Positions 8,305 through 16,861 of a stretch of 30,781 nt of DNA are shown piece by piece. The notes beneath the pieces were generated by a model. It was not told where the DNA came from, made no database searches, and saw nothing but the letters and a program-made list of their open reading frames with translations. Location: positions 1 to 30,781 of the forward strand of contig JBBAKM010000032.1 of assembly GCA_040403495.1 (NCBI GenBank), written 5' to 3'. The position numbers were made by a program, and so were the translations under genes. The stretch comes from JABMMZ01 sp040403495. Its GTDB lineage: Bacteria > Bacteroidota > Bacteroidia > NS11-12g > UBA955. Each line of letters opens with the position of its first letter. Position 1 is the first letter of the stretch.

Positions 8305-8312
8305 CAAAAATA
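8305..8312 (-). promoter_or_regulatory. -7 box of the exbB operon promoter
   Basis: The minus strand reads TATTTTTG, a full match to TAnnTTTG, 28 bases upstream of the exbB ATG. A TTTA lies 18 bp further upstream as a degenerate -33 element. The position and match make it the best operon promoter candidate. Confidence 0.55.
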
Positions 8313-8397
8313 TTAAAATATTCCACAATCTAAATTAAATATTAGTTAAATCTTTCTTTTTTTTCATCTTTTTAACGATAATTTTTATTTCTACCAT

Positions 8398-8415
8398 ACA
8401 AATTCGTTAATTTGT
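8398..8415. promoter_or_regulatory. Palindrome in the radA/exbB divergent region
   Basis: Perfect inverted repeat ACAAATT-CGTT-AATTTGT, 7-bp arms with a 4-bp spacer, ending 9 bp before the radA ATG. Its right arm coincides with a near-match to the -7 box (TTAATTTG). It could be an operator for radA or a chance AT-rich palindrome. Confidence 0.35.
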
Positions 8416-8424
8416 GACATACTT

Positions 8425-9789
8425 ATGACAAAATCTACTGTTAAATATTTTTGTAAGAATTGTGGATACTCTGCTACAAAATGGTTAGGAAAATGTCCCT
8501 CTTGTGAGGAATGGAATAGTTTTACAGAGGAAATTGTCAATAAAACCGACCATTCTAAAAAATTATGGAACAAATCGGAAAGTGGTGCTCCCACCAAAGC
8601 CATTCAAATGCAGGAAATTGAAAAAGGTTCTGAAACCAGAACGCTTTTGCCCGATAGTGAACTAAATCGTGTGCTTGGCGGTGGTCTCGTTTCTGGTTCT
8701 ATTACGCTTATTGGTGGTGAACCGGGAATTGGAAAATCAACCCTTCTGCTGCAATTGGCACTCAAAATAAATCAACAAGTCTTATACATCAGTGGTGAAG
8801 AAAGTGAATCGCAGTTAAAAATGCGTGCCGAACGTATTGGTATCACAAACCAAAACTGCTATGTTATGTGTGAAACATCACTCGAAAATCTCATTTCCTT
8901 TTTGCAAAAAAGCAGTCCTGAGCTATTAATCGTGGATTCTGTGCAAACACTCTCAAGCGATTCTATCGATTCTCCTCCCGGAAGTATCAGTCAAATAAAA
9001 TATGCCACAGCAGAACTGCTTCGTTTTGCCAAGTCAACCGGTATTCCAGTATTTTTAATCGGTCATATCAACAAGGACGGCAATATTGCGGGTCCTAAGG
9101 TTTTGGAACACATGGTGGACACTGTTTTGCAATTTGAAGGCGACCGCCATTACAATTACAGAATATTACGTACGCTGAAAAACAGATTTGGTTCGGCAAG
9201 CGAAATAGGCATATACGAAATGCGTGGGGATGGACTTCGTGAAATCGAAAATCCTTCGGAAATTTTGATTTCTGAGCGTGAAGAATTATTGAGTGGTATT
9301 ACCATCAGTTGTGCCGTAGAAGGTATTCGCCCCATCTTGTTAGAAACCCAATCTTTGGTTAGTTCTGCTGTTTATGGAACCCCTCAGCGTACTAGTAATG
9401 GTTTCGATTTAAGGAGGTTAAGTATGCTTTTGGCCGTTCTCGAAAAACGATGTGGTTTCCAATTGGGAGTAAAAGACGTGTTTGTAAATATTGCAGGGGG
9501 AATGAAACTCGAAGATCCCGGATTGGATTTGGGAATCGTTGCCGCTGTTTTATCATCTTACCAAAATGTACCAATCAATTCTCATATCGCTTTTTCGGCA
9601 GAAATTGGTTTAAGTGGCGAAGTTAGAGCGGTTTCTAGAATCGAACAAAGGGTTTCTGAAGCCCAAAAATTAGGGTTCAAAGAAATAATGATTTCAAAGT
9701 ACAACAAAGGTATCGATCTGAAATCTTACCAAATAAAAATTATCCAAATAGGAAAAGTAGAAGAAGCTTTTGAATACCTTTTTGGTTAA
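8425..9789 (+). CDS. radA: DNA repair protein RadA (Sms)
   Basis: A 454-residue branch-migration ATPase that processes recombination intermediates. A four-Cys zinc finger is at C10, C13, C24 and C27. The RecA-like ATPase has Walker A GEPGIGKST at 98-106, Walker B LLIVDS near 167-172, and the RadA-specific KNRFG motif at 252-256. The C-terminal third is the Lon-protease-like domain (RAVSRIEQRVSEAQKLGF) without protease function in this family. Length and motif order match canonical RadA. It is monocistronic, divergent from exbB and closed by a terminator that follows the stop almost directly. The start is fixed by the zinc finger, which begins 9 residues in. Confidence 0.97.
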   Translation: MTKSTVKYFCKNCGYSATKWLGKCPSCEEWNSFTEEIVNKTDHSKKLWNKSESGAPTKAIQMQEIEKGSETRTLLPDSELNRVLGGGLVSGSITLIGGEPGIGKSTLLLQLALKINQQVLYISGEESESQLKMRAERIGITNQNCYVMCETSLENLISFLQKSSPELLIVDSVQTLSSDSIDSPPGSISQIKYATAELLRFAKSTGIPVFLIGHINKDGNIAGPKVLEHMVDTVLQFEGDRHYNYRILRTLKNRFGSASEIGIYEMRGDGLREIENPSEILISEREELLSGITISCAVEGIRPILLETQSLVSSAVYGTPQRTSNGFDLRRLSMLLAVLEKRCGFQLGVKDVFVNIAGGMKLEDPGLDLGIVAAVLSSYQNVPINSHIAFSAEIGLSGEVRAVSRIEQRVSEAQKLGFKEIMISKYNKGIDLKSYQIKIIQIGKVEEAFEYLFG

Positions 9790-9790
9790 T

Positions 9791-9827
9791 AAAAAAGGGA
9801 TTTAATGTTTAGTTAAATCCCTTTTTT
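9791..9827. terminator. Bidirectional terminator between radA and the M16 protease
   Basis: Stem GGGATTTAA / TTAAATCCC (9 bp) with a 7-nt loop, preceded by six A's and followed by six T's. It begins just after the radA stop and lies 32 bp from the end of the convergent protease gene, so it can stop transcripts from both sides. Confidence 0.9.
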
Positions 9828-9858
9828 CAAACAGGTATAATAGAATTCTTTAGGGGTT

Positions 9859-12783
9859 TTAGTACCCGAAAATTTCTTCTAAAGTCAACGATTTGAATTC
9901 GCCATATTGACGTAAATCGGCTTCTTTTATTTTGTCTTTTGAGCCAACAATCGCCATCGACCATTTTGCGTTCTTAACAGCTTGTTCATGCAGTTGCTTA
10001 ATGTCATTGAAGGTCATTTTTTGAATAGATTCATAAACCATTTTTCTGTAGTCATAATCAATTCCCATGTCAATAGCACTCAAATACCTGAAGAATAAAT
10101 TGGTTTTGTTGATACGCTCGGCTTCTATTGAACTTAAAATAGAGGCTTTTGCTTGGTTGAAACTTTCTTCATTTTCAGGCATATTGCTCAATAAACCATT
10201 CATGGTTTTAATGGCATCGTGTAATTTGTCTGCTTGCGTTCCTACATAAGCTATCAATAAGTCGTTTTTCCCTTTTTCCATCGATTGATTGTAGTAGGCA
10301 TAAGTAGAATATGCCAAGGCGCGAGATTCTCTTATTTCCTGAAAAACAACACTGCTCATGCCGCCACCAAAATATTCATTGAACGCTCTAATTGCAGGAA
10401 CTTGACTGATGTTAAACTCACCCAAAGAGCTGCGCCAATTGATTTCGGCTTGTACCATTTCATAATGAGTAAAGTACACCATGTTTTTGGTTTGCACTTG
10501 TGGTTTAAAAACAATAGCCGGTGGAATAACAAGAAACTGTTTTGGCACAACATGAAGTTGAGTAATGGTTTGGGCTGCCATCGTTTTTTCCTCAGGACCG
10601 TAGTAGAAAATGTGGTGTTTGTATTGGTTCAAACTTTTAATAATACTGATTAGTTCAGGTGCAGTAATTGCATTTAACTCAGCATTATTAAGTAAGTAAG
10701 TTCTAGGATTGTTTTTGCCGTAAAGGGCATAAGTACTCAATGCTGAAGCAATCGATCTTTTGTTGAGTTTTTCGTCTTCTCTAGATTTTTTAATGCTTTC
10801 TATGTAATCTTTTAAAGCTTGATTGTCTCCTTTAGCATTGCTCAATAAATGCTCGAATAAGGTTAAAGCTTCTTTAAAGTTTTGTTGAGGTCCGCTTAAG
10901 TAAATGTAACTTCTTTTGTCGCCTGCAGAAACGCCATAATTACAAGCCAATTGGTAAAACTTTTTACTGATTTCATCTGCTTTGTATTTGTCGGTTCCTA
11001 TGTATTGCAAATACTCAATTGCTAAAGGCATTTTTTTGTTGTTAAAACGTCCCATGTCTAACACATAATACAATGTAAACAACTGATTGTCTTCATTCTT
11101 TTTGTAATAAAAATCTAGATCAGCAATTTTTTCTTTTTGTAAACTTTGTTGGTAATCTACAAAAACAGGAAGCATAGAATCCGCTTCTTCGCTCAATAAA
11201 TCATTGACAAATAAAGACGTTTTATCTCTATTTAGCGCGACTTCGGTAATGGCTGGTTTTTCTATTTTTGCAATTTGAGGCTTTTCACCTGTACGTTTGT
11301 ATATAACGGTATAACCATTGTTGTAATATTCATTGGCAAAGTCCATTATTTCCTGTTTGGTTACCAAGCTCATTTTGTAATTGTCATTCAACACATCTAT
11401 CCATTTGCGGTCGGTAACAAAAGCGTCTAATAAGGAGTAGGCAACACTTTCATACTGTTCATATTGCTTAATTTCGTCAACCATGTTATTGGTAATAATC
11501 CCTTTTAGTAATTCATCATCAAATTCACCTTTTTTAATTTTTTCAATTTGTGATAAAATCAGTTCTCTTAATTCCTCCAATGACTGACCTTGTTTGGGAG
11601 AACCATAAAATAAGTGAACAGAATAATCTTTCATAAACTCTGGCGAACATCCTGCATTCAATGCTTTTTGTTGTTTCACCAAGTTCAAATCTATCAAACC
11701 AGCTTTACTATTGCTTAGCAATAAATCTATCACTCTTACCATCAATGCTTCTCTGCTCGAAATACCGTCAAAGCGCCATCCCATCACCAAGCTTGCTTCA
11801 TCTGGGCCAGTAATTGAAATACTGTCAGGGCGACCTCTTGGATATTCTATTTCAGGTTTAAATTCAGGAATAGGTGCAGGTTTCATGTATGAAAAGTGGT
11901 GGTCAATCATTTCTATCAATTCATCAGGATTAAAATCACCAACCATTATAATTGCCATGTTATTAGGCACATAGTAAGTATTGTAGTATTCTCTGATTTT
12001 TACCAAAGAAGGGTTTTTTAAATGTTCTACAGTTCCAATGGTTGTTTGAGTACCATAAGGGTGCTTGCGAAATAAACTTGCAAACAAGCCTTCATACACT
12101 TTACTCATGTCGTTGTCCAATGAAATATTTTTTTCTTCGTAAACAGCTTCTAGTTCGGTGTGAAATAATCTGAATACTGGTTGACGGTATCTTTCAGCCT
12201 CCAATTGTACCCATTGGTGTATTCTGTTAGAAGGGATATTGTTAACATACACTGTTTGTTCAACGCTGGTAAAAGCATTGGTCCCTTGTGCACCTATAGA
12301 TTGACAAACCTTGTCGTATTCATTGGCAATACTGAATTGTGAAGCAATGCTACTGATACTGTCTATTTGTCTGTAAATAGAAGTTCTCAATTTTTCATCT
12401 TTCGTTTGATTGTATTTTTCGTAAAGTTGGTCTATTTGTTTTAAATAAACGCTTTCTTTGGCATAATCTTGAGTGCCATATTGGTCGGTACCTTTAAATA
12501 AAAGGTGTTCCAAGTAATGGGCTAATCCGGTATTGTCGGCAGGGTCATTTTTGCTACCTGCTTTTACGGCAATAAGTGTTTGAACACGTGGTTGTTCTTT
12601 GTTTACAGATAAAATAACAGTAAGTCCGTTGGGAAGGACATACCATCTTGCACCAGTTGGGTCGTTTGCCACTTTGGTATAGGTGTATTTTCCGTTCGTT
12701 GTTTTACCGTATGTTGAGTAGCGGGTTTGTGAATTGACTTGAAAACCAAGCAATACAAAGCAGATTAATAAAAATTTGTTCAT
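9859..12783 (-). CDS. M16-family zinc metalloprotease (pitrilysin type), secreted
   Basis: A 974-residue two-half M16 peptidase. I start it at ATG 12783, which gives a signal peptide (MNKFLLICFVLLGFQVNSQ). A further eight upstream codons would begin with a TTG lying inside the promoter -7 box. The inverted zinc motif HYLEH is at H89, E92 and H93, within GLAHYLEHLLFKGT. The third ligand is probably in the downstream ELEAVYEEKN segment. Length fits a fused N- and C-terminal pair of M16 domains; the second half lacks a zinc motif, as is usual. Proteins of this class degrade peptides in the periplasm or at the surface. It lies downstream of a GNAT gene, with a weak hairpin between. Confidence 0.93.
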   Translation of the reverse strand: MNKFLLICFVLLGFQVNSQTRYSTYGKTTNGKYTYTKVANDPTGARWYVLPNGLTVILSVNKEQPRVQTLIAVKAGSKNDPADNTGLAHYLEHLLFKGTDQYGTQDYAKESVYLKQIDQLYEKYNQTKDEKLRTSIYRQIDSISSIASQFSIANEYDKVCQSIGAQGTNAFTSVEQTVYVNNIPSNRIHQWVQLEAERYRQPVFRLFHTELEAVYEEKNISLDNDMSKVYEGLFASLFRKHPYGTQTTIGTVEHLKNPSLVKIREYYNTYYVPNNMAIIMVGDFNPDELIEMIDHHFSYMKPAPIPEFKPEIEYPRGRPDSISITGPDEASLVMGWRFDGISSREALMVRVIDLLLSNSKAGLIDLNLVKQQKALNAGCSPEFMKDYSVHLFYGSPKQGQSLEELRELILSQIEKIKKGEFDDELLKGIITNNMVDEIKQYEQYESVAYSLLDAFVTDRKWIDVLNDNYKMSLVTKQEIMDFANEYYNNGYTVIYKRTGEKPQIAKIEKPAITEVALNRDKTSLFVNDLLSEEADSMLPVFVDYQQSLQKEKIADLDFYYKKNEDNQLFTLYYVLDMGRFNNKKMPLAIEYLQYIGTDKYKADEISKKFYQLACNYGVSAGDKRSYIYLSGPQQNFKEALTLFEHLLSNAKGDNQALKDYIESIKKSREDEKLNKRSIASALSTYALYGKNNPRTYLLNNAELNAITAPELISIIKSLNQYKHHIFYYGPEEKTMAAQTITQLHVVPKQFLVIPPAIVFKPQVQTKNMVYFTHYEMVQAEINWRSSLGEFNISQVPAIRAFNEYFGGGMSSVVFQEIRESRALAYSTYAYYNQSMEKGKNDLLIAYVGTQADKLHDAIKTMNGLLSNMPENEESFNQAKASILSSIEAERINKTNLFFRYLSAIDMGIDYDYRKMVYESIQKMTFNDIKQLHEQAVKNAKWSMAIVGSKDKIKEADLRQYGEFKSLTLEEIFGY

Positions 12784-12804
12784 TTTGATGAATAAAAAGG
12801 ATTT

Positions 12805-12812
12805 CAAAAATA
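12805..12812 (-). promoter_or_regulatory. -7 box of the M16 protease promoter
   Basis: Minus-strand TATTTTTG matches TAnnTTTG, with TTTT 19 bp upstream as a degenerate -33 element. Its final TTG would be the alternative start codon of the longer reading frame. This element therefore argues that translation begins at the ATG 22 bp downstream. Confidence 0.55.
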
Positions 12813-12844
12813 GATAAAAAATAAGGTTTTGAAAATAAATTTAC

Positions 12845-12866
12845 AGATAAATACGCTTGTTTATCT
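12845..12866 (-). terminator. Weak hairpin after the GNAT gene
   Basis: AGATAAA / TTTATCT arms (7 bp, all weak pairs except one) with an 8-nt loop, 18 bp beyond the GNAT stop. No clean T tract follows, so it may only attenuate transcription. Confidence 0.3.
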
Positions 12867-12884
12867 AAAATAGCAGAAGATTAC

Positions 12885-13313
12885 TTACAGTTGTTTTACC
12901 ATTTTTGAGTGAGGAATTCCCACTTCTGTAAATTCGCTTCCTACGATTGTATAATTGAGTTTCAGGTAAAAGGGGACAGCCGTTTGTCGGGCGTTGAGTT
13001 CCATTGTTTTATAGCCATTGTCACGAGCCCATTTTTCGGCATACATAACCATTTCTTTGCCCACACCCATACCTTGGAATTCATTTTTAACGGCAACCTG
13101 TCTCATTTTTAGGGTATGGTCAGCGCTGTTTTTTAATAACAGTACTCCTGCCAATTGGGTATTAAGATAACAACCTATGTGCACCTGAGAAGATTCTTGT
13201 TCCAACTCCTCATTGGTAAAATCCAAACCTAAGGGAGTTCTCAGTATTTCCCTTCTCAGCTGAATAGAGAAATTTTGTTCGGGACCACCAAAGGAGAGTA
13301 TTTCGCAACGCAT
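12885..13313 (-). CDS. GNAT-family N-acetyltransferase
   Basis: A 142-residue acetyltransferase. The start at ATG 13313 (MRCEILSFGG) is preferred; the frame extends 21 codons upstream only to a TTG and would overrun the promoter candidate. Motif A, which binds acetyl-CoA, is visible as LKMRQVAVKNEFQGMGVGKE near residues 68-87, followed by AEKWARDNGYKTMELNAR and VPFYLKLNY, typical of the family's C-terminal half. The substrate cannot be read from the sequence. It lies upstream of the M16 gene on the same strand, but that gene has its own promoter. Confidence 0.87.
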   Translation of the reverse strand: MRCEILSFGGPEQNFSIQLRREILRTPLGLDFTNEELEQESSQVHIGCYLNTQLAGVLLLKNSADHTLKMRQVAVKNEFQGMGVGKEMVMYAEKWARDNGYKTMELNARQTAVPFYLKLNYTIVGSEFTEVGIPHSKMVKQL

Positions 13314-13337
13314 GGATATGTTATATAAATGAAAAAG

Positions 13338-13345
13338 CAAATTTA
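13338..13345 (-). promoter_or_regulatory. Candidate -7 box for the GNAT gene
   Basis: Minus-strand TAAATTTG fits TAnnTTTG, 24 bases upstream of the chosen ATG. No convincing -33 element is present at the usual distance. Confidence 0.35.
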
Positions 13346-13458
13346 AGGGAAAATAGTAAAATTTGTTTGGAATCAATTTTATACCAATGATGATTAAGGA
13401 AAGTTGATTTTAAAAAACATATAAACAAACCTTTACTAAATAGTCAAATAAAAATCTA

Positions 13459-13488
13459 TTGTTATTTCATCGTTTTTTTGCACTTTTG
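13459..13488 (+). promoter_or_regulatory. Candidate promoter of the C1 peptidase gene
   Basis: TTG at 13459-13461, a 19-bp spacer, then CACTTTTG at 13481-13488, one mismatch from TAnnTTTG. The coding start is 26 bp downstream. The spacing is the consensus value. Confidence 0.45.
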
Positions 13489-13514
13489 AAACTTCAATTA
13501 CATTAATTCGTCGC

Positions 13515-14711
13515 ATGAAAAAAAATTTATTGACTCTGTTTTGTCTGGCCCTTAGTCTTTCTTTGTTTGCCCAAGATACCATTCGTAATAAAAAAAATGG
13601 TTCTTACTTTTTTACCAAATTAGCTGATTGGGAATCAACCGATGTGCAAGACCAAAATAGAACAAGCACATGTTGGAGTTTTTCTTCCTTGTCTTTTTTC
13701 GAAAGTGAATTGATAAGAATGGGGAAGGGTAAGCACAACTTAAGTGAAATGTTCGTGGTAAGAAATGCTTACATCGGAAAAGCGGACATGTATGTGCGCA
13801 TGATGGGCTTACACAATTTCGGTCCAGGTGGTGCTTTCCACGACTTGCCTTGGGTTATTCGTCGTTATGGTATAGTGCCCGAAGAAGCTTACAAAGGTTT
13901 GAACTACGGAATAGATAAACACAATCATGCCGAATTAGATGCAGTGTTGAAAGGGATTGTTGATGCTGTAAAAGACAATCCACAAGGCAAACTTACCAAT
14001 GCTTGGAAAGGTGCTTTTATGGGGGCTGTTGATGCCTATTTGGGTAAAGTGCCCGAAAAATTTACTTACCAAGGTAAAGAATACACGCCCATTTCTTTCT
14101 CTAATGCTTTGGGATTAAATATGGACGATTATGTGTCCTTGACTTCGTTCAATCACCATCCTTTTTACTCACAATTTGCTATTGAGGTTCAAGACAATTG
14201 GGCCATGGTGCAAAGTTATAATATCCCATTAGATGAATTACAACAAGTGGCAGTTCATGCACTGAACAAAGGCTTCACTTGGGCTTGGGGTGCCGATGTG
14301 AGTGAAAAAGGATTCTCTTTCAAAAATGGTTTGGCCATAGTTCCTATGCACGATTCTTTGATAGCGCAACATGGCAAAGACAGCAAAGGATTTAATAATC
14401 CGGGTGCTGACAGAACAGGGGCGGCTTTCAACCAACCGATGCCCGAAAAAGACATTACCCAAGCGTTAAGACAAGAAGCGTTTGATAATTACCAAACCAC
14501 TGACGACCACGGTATGCACGCCACAGGTTTGTACACCGACCAATTGGGGAATAACTATTTTAAAATTAAAAACAGTTGGGGTAAAGCCAATGAGTGTGAT
14601 GGTTATTTTTATTGTTCTATGCCTTATTTTAGATACAAAACCATCAATATCTATTTACACAAAAGCGCTTTGCCTAAAGAGTTGGCTAAAAAATTGGGTA
14701 TTAATCAATAA
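13515..14711 (+). CDS. C1-family cysteine aminopeptidase (bleomycin hydrolase-like), secreted
   Basis: A 398-residue papain-fold peptidase of the PepC/bleomycin hydrolase group. A signal peptide (1-19, ending LFAQ) implies export, unlike cytosolic PepC. The catalytic set is complete: oxyanion Gln47 and nucleophile Cys53 in QNRTSTCWSFSSLSF, His335 in DDHGMHATG, and Asn353 in KIKNSWG. Length is about 50 residues shorter than typical PepC, with the signal peptide partly replacing the usual N-terminal segment. A GNAT gene follows 11 bp downstream in the same direction and is probably co-transcribed. It likely trims peptides in the periplasm. Confidence 0.92.
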   Translation: MKKNLLTLFCLALSLSLFAQDTIRNKKNGSYFFTKLADWESTDVQDQNRTSTCWSFSSLSFFESELIRMGKGKHNLSEMFVVRNAYIGKADMYVRMMGLHNFGPGGAFHDLPWVIRRYGIVPEEAYKGLNYGIDKHNHAELDAVLKGIVDAVKDNPQGKLTNAWKGAFMGAVDAYLGKVPEKFTYQGKEYTPISFSNALGLNMDDYVSLTSFNHHPFYSQFAIEVQDNWAMVQSYNIPLDELQQVAVHALNKGFTWAWGADVSEKGFSFKNGLAIVPMHDSLIAQHGKDSKGFNNPGADRTGAAFNQPMPEKDITQALRQEAFDNYQTTDDHGMHATGLYTDQLGNNYFKIKNSWGKANECDGYFYCSMPYFRYKTINIYLHKSALPKELAKKLGINQ

Positions 14712-14722
14712 TTGATTGAGCC

Positions 14723-15205
14723 ATGAGGTTTTCTGCCTGTTCTTCTGAACAATCGTTGGAATTGCTAGCCAGTTTGGCGCACCGCATTTGGAATGATTAT
14801 TACCCGCCTATTATTGGTCAAGCTCAGGTGGACTATATGCTCAATGCCTTTTATAGTTATGCTGCACTCCAAGAGCAAATAAAGGAGGGACAACAGTTTT
14901 TTATCATCGAAGAGGAGCAACAAGCCATTGGTTTTTTCTCAGTAAGTGCCAAATCGGAAAAGGAGGTGTTTATCAATAAATTTTACATTCAAACGATGCT
15001 ACATGGCAAGGGATACGGCGCCAAAGTAATGGGTGAGATTAAGGAAAAGTTCAAGGGCAGTCGTTTGTCACTAACGGTAAACAGACAAAACTACAAAGCG
15101 ATTAATTTTTACTTCAAAGAAGGATTCAAAATCAAAGAAGTCGCCGATTTTGACATCGGTAATGGGTATGTTATGAACGATTTTGTAATAGTTTTTGAAT
15201 CCTAG
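14723..15205 (+). CDS. GNAT-family N-acetyltransferase
   Basis: A 160-residue acetyltransferase. The core strand INKFYIQTMLHGKGYGAKVMGEI (about residues 87-109) carries the Q/H-x-x-G-x-G/A acetyl-CoA loop. The later NRQNYKAINFYFKEGFKI segment is the classic motif-B region (N-x-x-A-I-x-F-Y-x-x-x-G-F). ATG 14723 lies 11 bp after the peptidase stop. It resembles uncharacterised GNATs that acetylate small molecules or N-termini; the substrate is unknown. It is the last gene before the AT-rich island. Confidence 0.88.
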   Translation: MRFSACSSEQSLELLASLAHRIWNDYYPPIIGQAQVDYMLNAFYSYAALQEQIKEGQQFFIIEEEQQAIGFFSVSAKSEKEVFINKFYIQTMLHGKGYGAKVMGEIKEKFKGSRLSLTVNRQNYKAINFYFKEGFKIKEVADFDIGNGYVMNDFVIVFES

Positions 15206-15328
15206 TTGGTTGTGGTTTTTTAGTAAAAGTATTTACGAAAAAAATAATTGTTGTTATCATTCTAAAAATGAAATAGTTGATAAATAAAAAGACACTTATT
15301 GTGTGTAATGCATTGATTTAGATCTAAT

Positions 15329-15336
15329 TAAATTTG
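15329..15336 (+). promoter_or_regulatory. Candidate -7 box of the methyltransferase gene, flanked by GATC sites
   Basis: TAAATTTG fits TAnnTTTG, 37 bp before the methyltransferase ATG; no clear -33 box is visible. GATC occurs at 15321-15324 and 15352-15355, 31 bp apart (about three helical turns), on either side of the box. A third is at 15464-15467, inside the gene. Methylation-responsive control is an inference. Confidence 0.35.
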
Positions 15337-15373
15337 TTTAATAGTCAAAAAGATCAAATATTTGTTCATTAAA

Positions 15374-15853
15374 ATGAATGTAAATTTTGAAAAATCAATA
15401 AATACAACTGTTGAATGGTTGACCCCACCAGAATTAGTTAAAAGTTTAGGTGAATTTGATTTAGATCCATGTACGCCATTAAATCCTCCATTTGTTCATG
15501 CAAATTTAAATTACAATATAAAAGATGATGGGTTGTCAAAAGAATGGTTGGGGAGAATTTATATGAATCCTCCCTATGGAAAAGGGATGGAAAAGTGGAT
15601 AGAAAAATTAAAAATTCATGGCAATGGAATTGCGCTAATTTTTGCAAGAACAGAAACTAAATGTTTTTTTAACCATATTTGGGATGATGCAGATGCTGTA
15701 TTGTTTGTTAAAGGTCGAATTAAATTTTACAATTTAGAGGGTAAACAAATGGGAACACCAGGTGCACCAAGTATCTTTATTGCATATGGCAAATTCAACG
15801 CAATGGCATTAGAAAAATCTGGAATAGCAGGAAGGTTTATAAAGTTAAAGTAA
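15374..15853 (+). CDS. Phage-type DNA N6-adenine methyltransferase (Dam-like)
   Basis: A 159-residue protein of the phage DNA N-6-adenine-methyltransferase family. The N-terminal signature W-L-T-P-P-E-L with FDLDPC (residues 15-35) is characteristic. The catalytic motif IV is MNPPYGKGMEKW (about residues 62-73), followed by a LIFARTETKCFF core strand and a GTPGAPSIFIAYG tail. It looks full length for the compact phage version and has no visible lesion. The frame extends four codons further to a TTG, but ATG 15374 is preferred. It converges on the dpnI operon and overlaps the last gene by 9 bp. Target specificity cannot be read from the sequence. If it were GATC, the product would make the chromosome a substrate for the neighbouring nuclease. 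Confidence 0.85.
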   Translation: MNVNFEKSINTTVEWLTPPELVKSLGEFDLDPCTPLNPPFVHANLNYNIKDDGLSKEWLGRIYMNPPYGKGMEKWIEKLKIHGNGIALIFARTETKCFFNHIWDDADAVLFVKGRIKFYNLEGKQMGTPGAPSIFIAYGKFNAMALEKSGIAGRFIKLK

Positions 15854-16048
15854 TTCATGTAGAATAAATTCTGCAACATTATATTCAGCATCAATAATCC
15901 AAGTATTTTCTTTCAAAAGTTTAATGATTGCTTCATTTTCATTCGATACATTTTCAACAAAACCTAAAACCTGAGGATTCTCAACTTCAAATGCTGCGTT
16001 AGGCGCAATTGTTATTCCTTCTGGTGTTAACACAATGTATTTTTTCAT
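15845..16048 (-). CDS. Small protein coupled to the DpnI-like nuclease (dpnD position)
   Basis: A 67-residue soluble protein, acidic in its C-terminal half (ENVSNENEAIIKLLKEN...DAEYNVAEFILHELL). Its ATG overlaps the nuclease TGA (ATGA, 4 bp), so the two are translationally coupled. In the pneumococcal DpnI cassette the nuclease gene dpnC is likewise followed by a second gene, dpnD, of unknown function. I cannot show that this protein is homologous to DpnD, only that it holds the same position. Its 3' end overlaps the convergent methyltransferase gene by 9 bp. No function is assigned. Confidence 0.7.
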   Translation of the reverse strand: MKKYIVLTPEGITIAPNAAFEVENPQVLGFVENVSNENEAIIKLLKENTWIIDAEYNVAEFILHELL

Positions 16049-16815
16049 TCTTTTACTTTTTTATATTTCCCTTTTCCAATAAATTCAATTATGCCTTTAT
16101 CTCTAAGTATTTGAAGTTGCTGCCTAATTTTATCTTTAATGAAATTATTGTTAGGGTATTTTTCTCTTAATCTATTTTCAAATTGATAAATCTCATTTAA
16201 ACTAAAATCATTATTTTTAATTGAATCTACACAATTAAGTATATCAATAATCCAACCTTTTACTTCCGATGTTTTATCTCTCAGAAACAATGTTTTGTTA
16301 AAAGCATTGGTAACGATATTTTGGTCGATAATTTTGGTGTCTTTCACTAAAAAAATCTTGCCTGATTCTGGTATATTAGAAATGTTAATATTACAACCAA
16401 TCCACCCTTTTCTTTTAGCATTACCAGATAGTGGGTTTCTTTTGATGATAATTTCATTAGTAAAGAATTGTTTAGGAATTATAAGAAAATTCTCCACTTT
16501 TAATGCTTTAGAATATGTTAGAAAGAAGAAATTTGGATTTTGATTAGAATTAATCCTTTCTATCATAGTTGAGTATGCGCCATCCGTGATATTTTTAGTG
16601 ATATTTCCACTTTTACTTTTTAATTCAAATTCCTCTTTGCAACGTTTGCAATGAAAATCTGCAACAGGTCGATTATTTTCAAAGTCAATTAAAGGTATGT
16701 CACCGCAATTTGGACAATATGAATTTTCTTTAACCCAATTTTCAGTTAATATTCTTGCAATCTGTGAGTTACTTTTATAACCTTTGGATAACTCTTTATT
16801 AAAGTATAAATTCAT
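16045..16815 (-). CDS. dpnC: DpnI-type methyl-directed restriction endonuclease
   Basis: A 256-residue close relative of pneumococcal DpnI, which cleaves GATC only when the adenine is methylated. The N-terminal PD-(D/E)XK domain carries D53, E64 and K66 in RPVADFHCKRCKEEFELKSK, matching the DpnI catalytic residues at the same numbers. A zinc site is formed by C34, C37, C56 and C59. The NPNFFFLTY and KGWIGCNI segments are also DpnI-like. The C-terminal winged helix (about 180-256), ending IRQQLQILRDKGIIEF, is the second methyl-adenine reader. Nothing is missing, so it should be active. It is followed by an ATGA-coupled small gene and preceded by a Dam remnant 46 bp upstream. An active copy requires that host GATC sites be unmethylated. 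Confidence 0.95.
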   Translation of the reverse strand: MNLYFNKELSKGYKSNSQIARILTENWVKENSYCPNCGDIPLIDFENNRPVADFHCKRCKEEFELKSKSGNITKNITDGAYSTMIERINSNQNPNFFFLTYSKALKVENFLIIPKQFFTNEIIIKRNPLSGNAKRKGWIGCNINISNIPESGKIFLVKDTKIIDQNIVTNAFNKTLFLRDKTSEVKGWIIDILNCVDSIKNNDFSLNEIYQFENRLREKYPNNNFIKDKIRQQLQILRDKGIIEFIGKGKYKKVKE

Positions 16816-16861
16816 TTTGACGATTAGTTGATTTAAAGAAATATCTTTTTACATTCTAGAA

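Noticed and set aside
13515..14715. Alternate frames inside the C1 peptidase gene (14238-14462, 14255-14455, 14482-14715)
   Set aside because: All lie within a gene with a complete catalytic set; none has its own promoter or domain.
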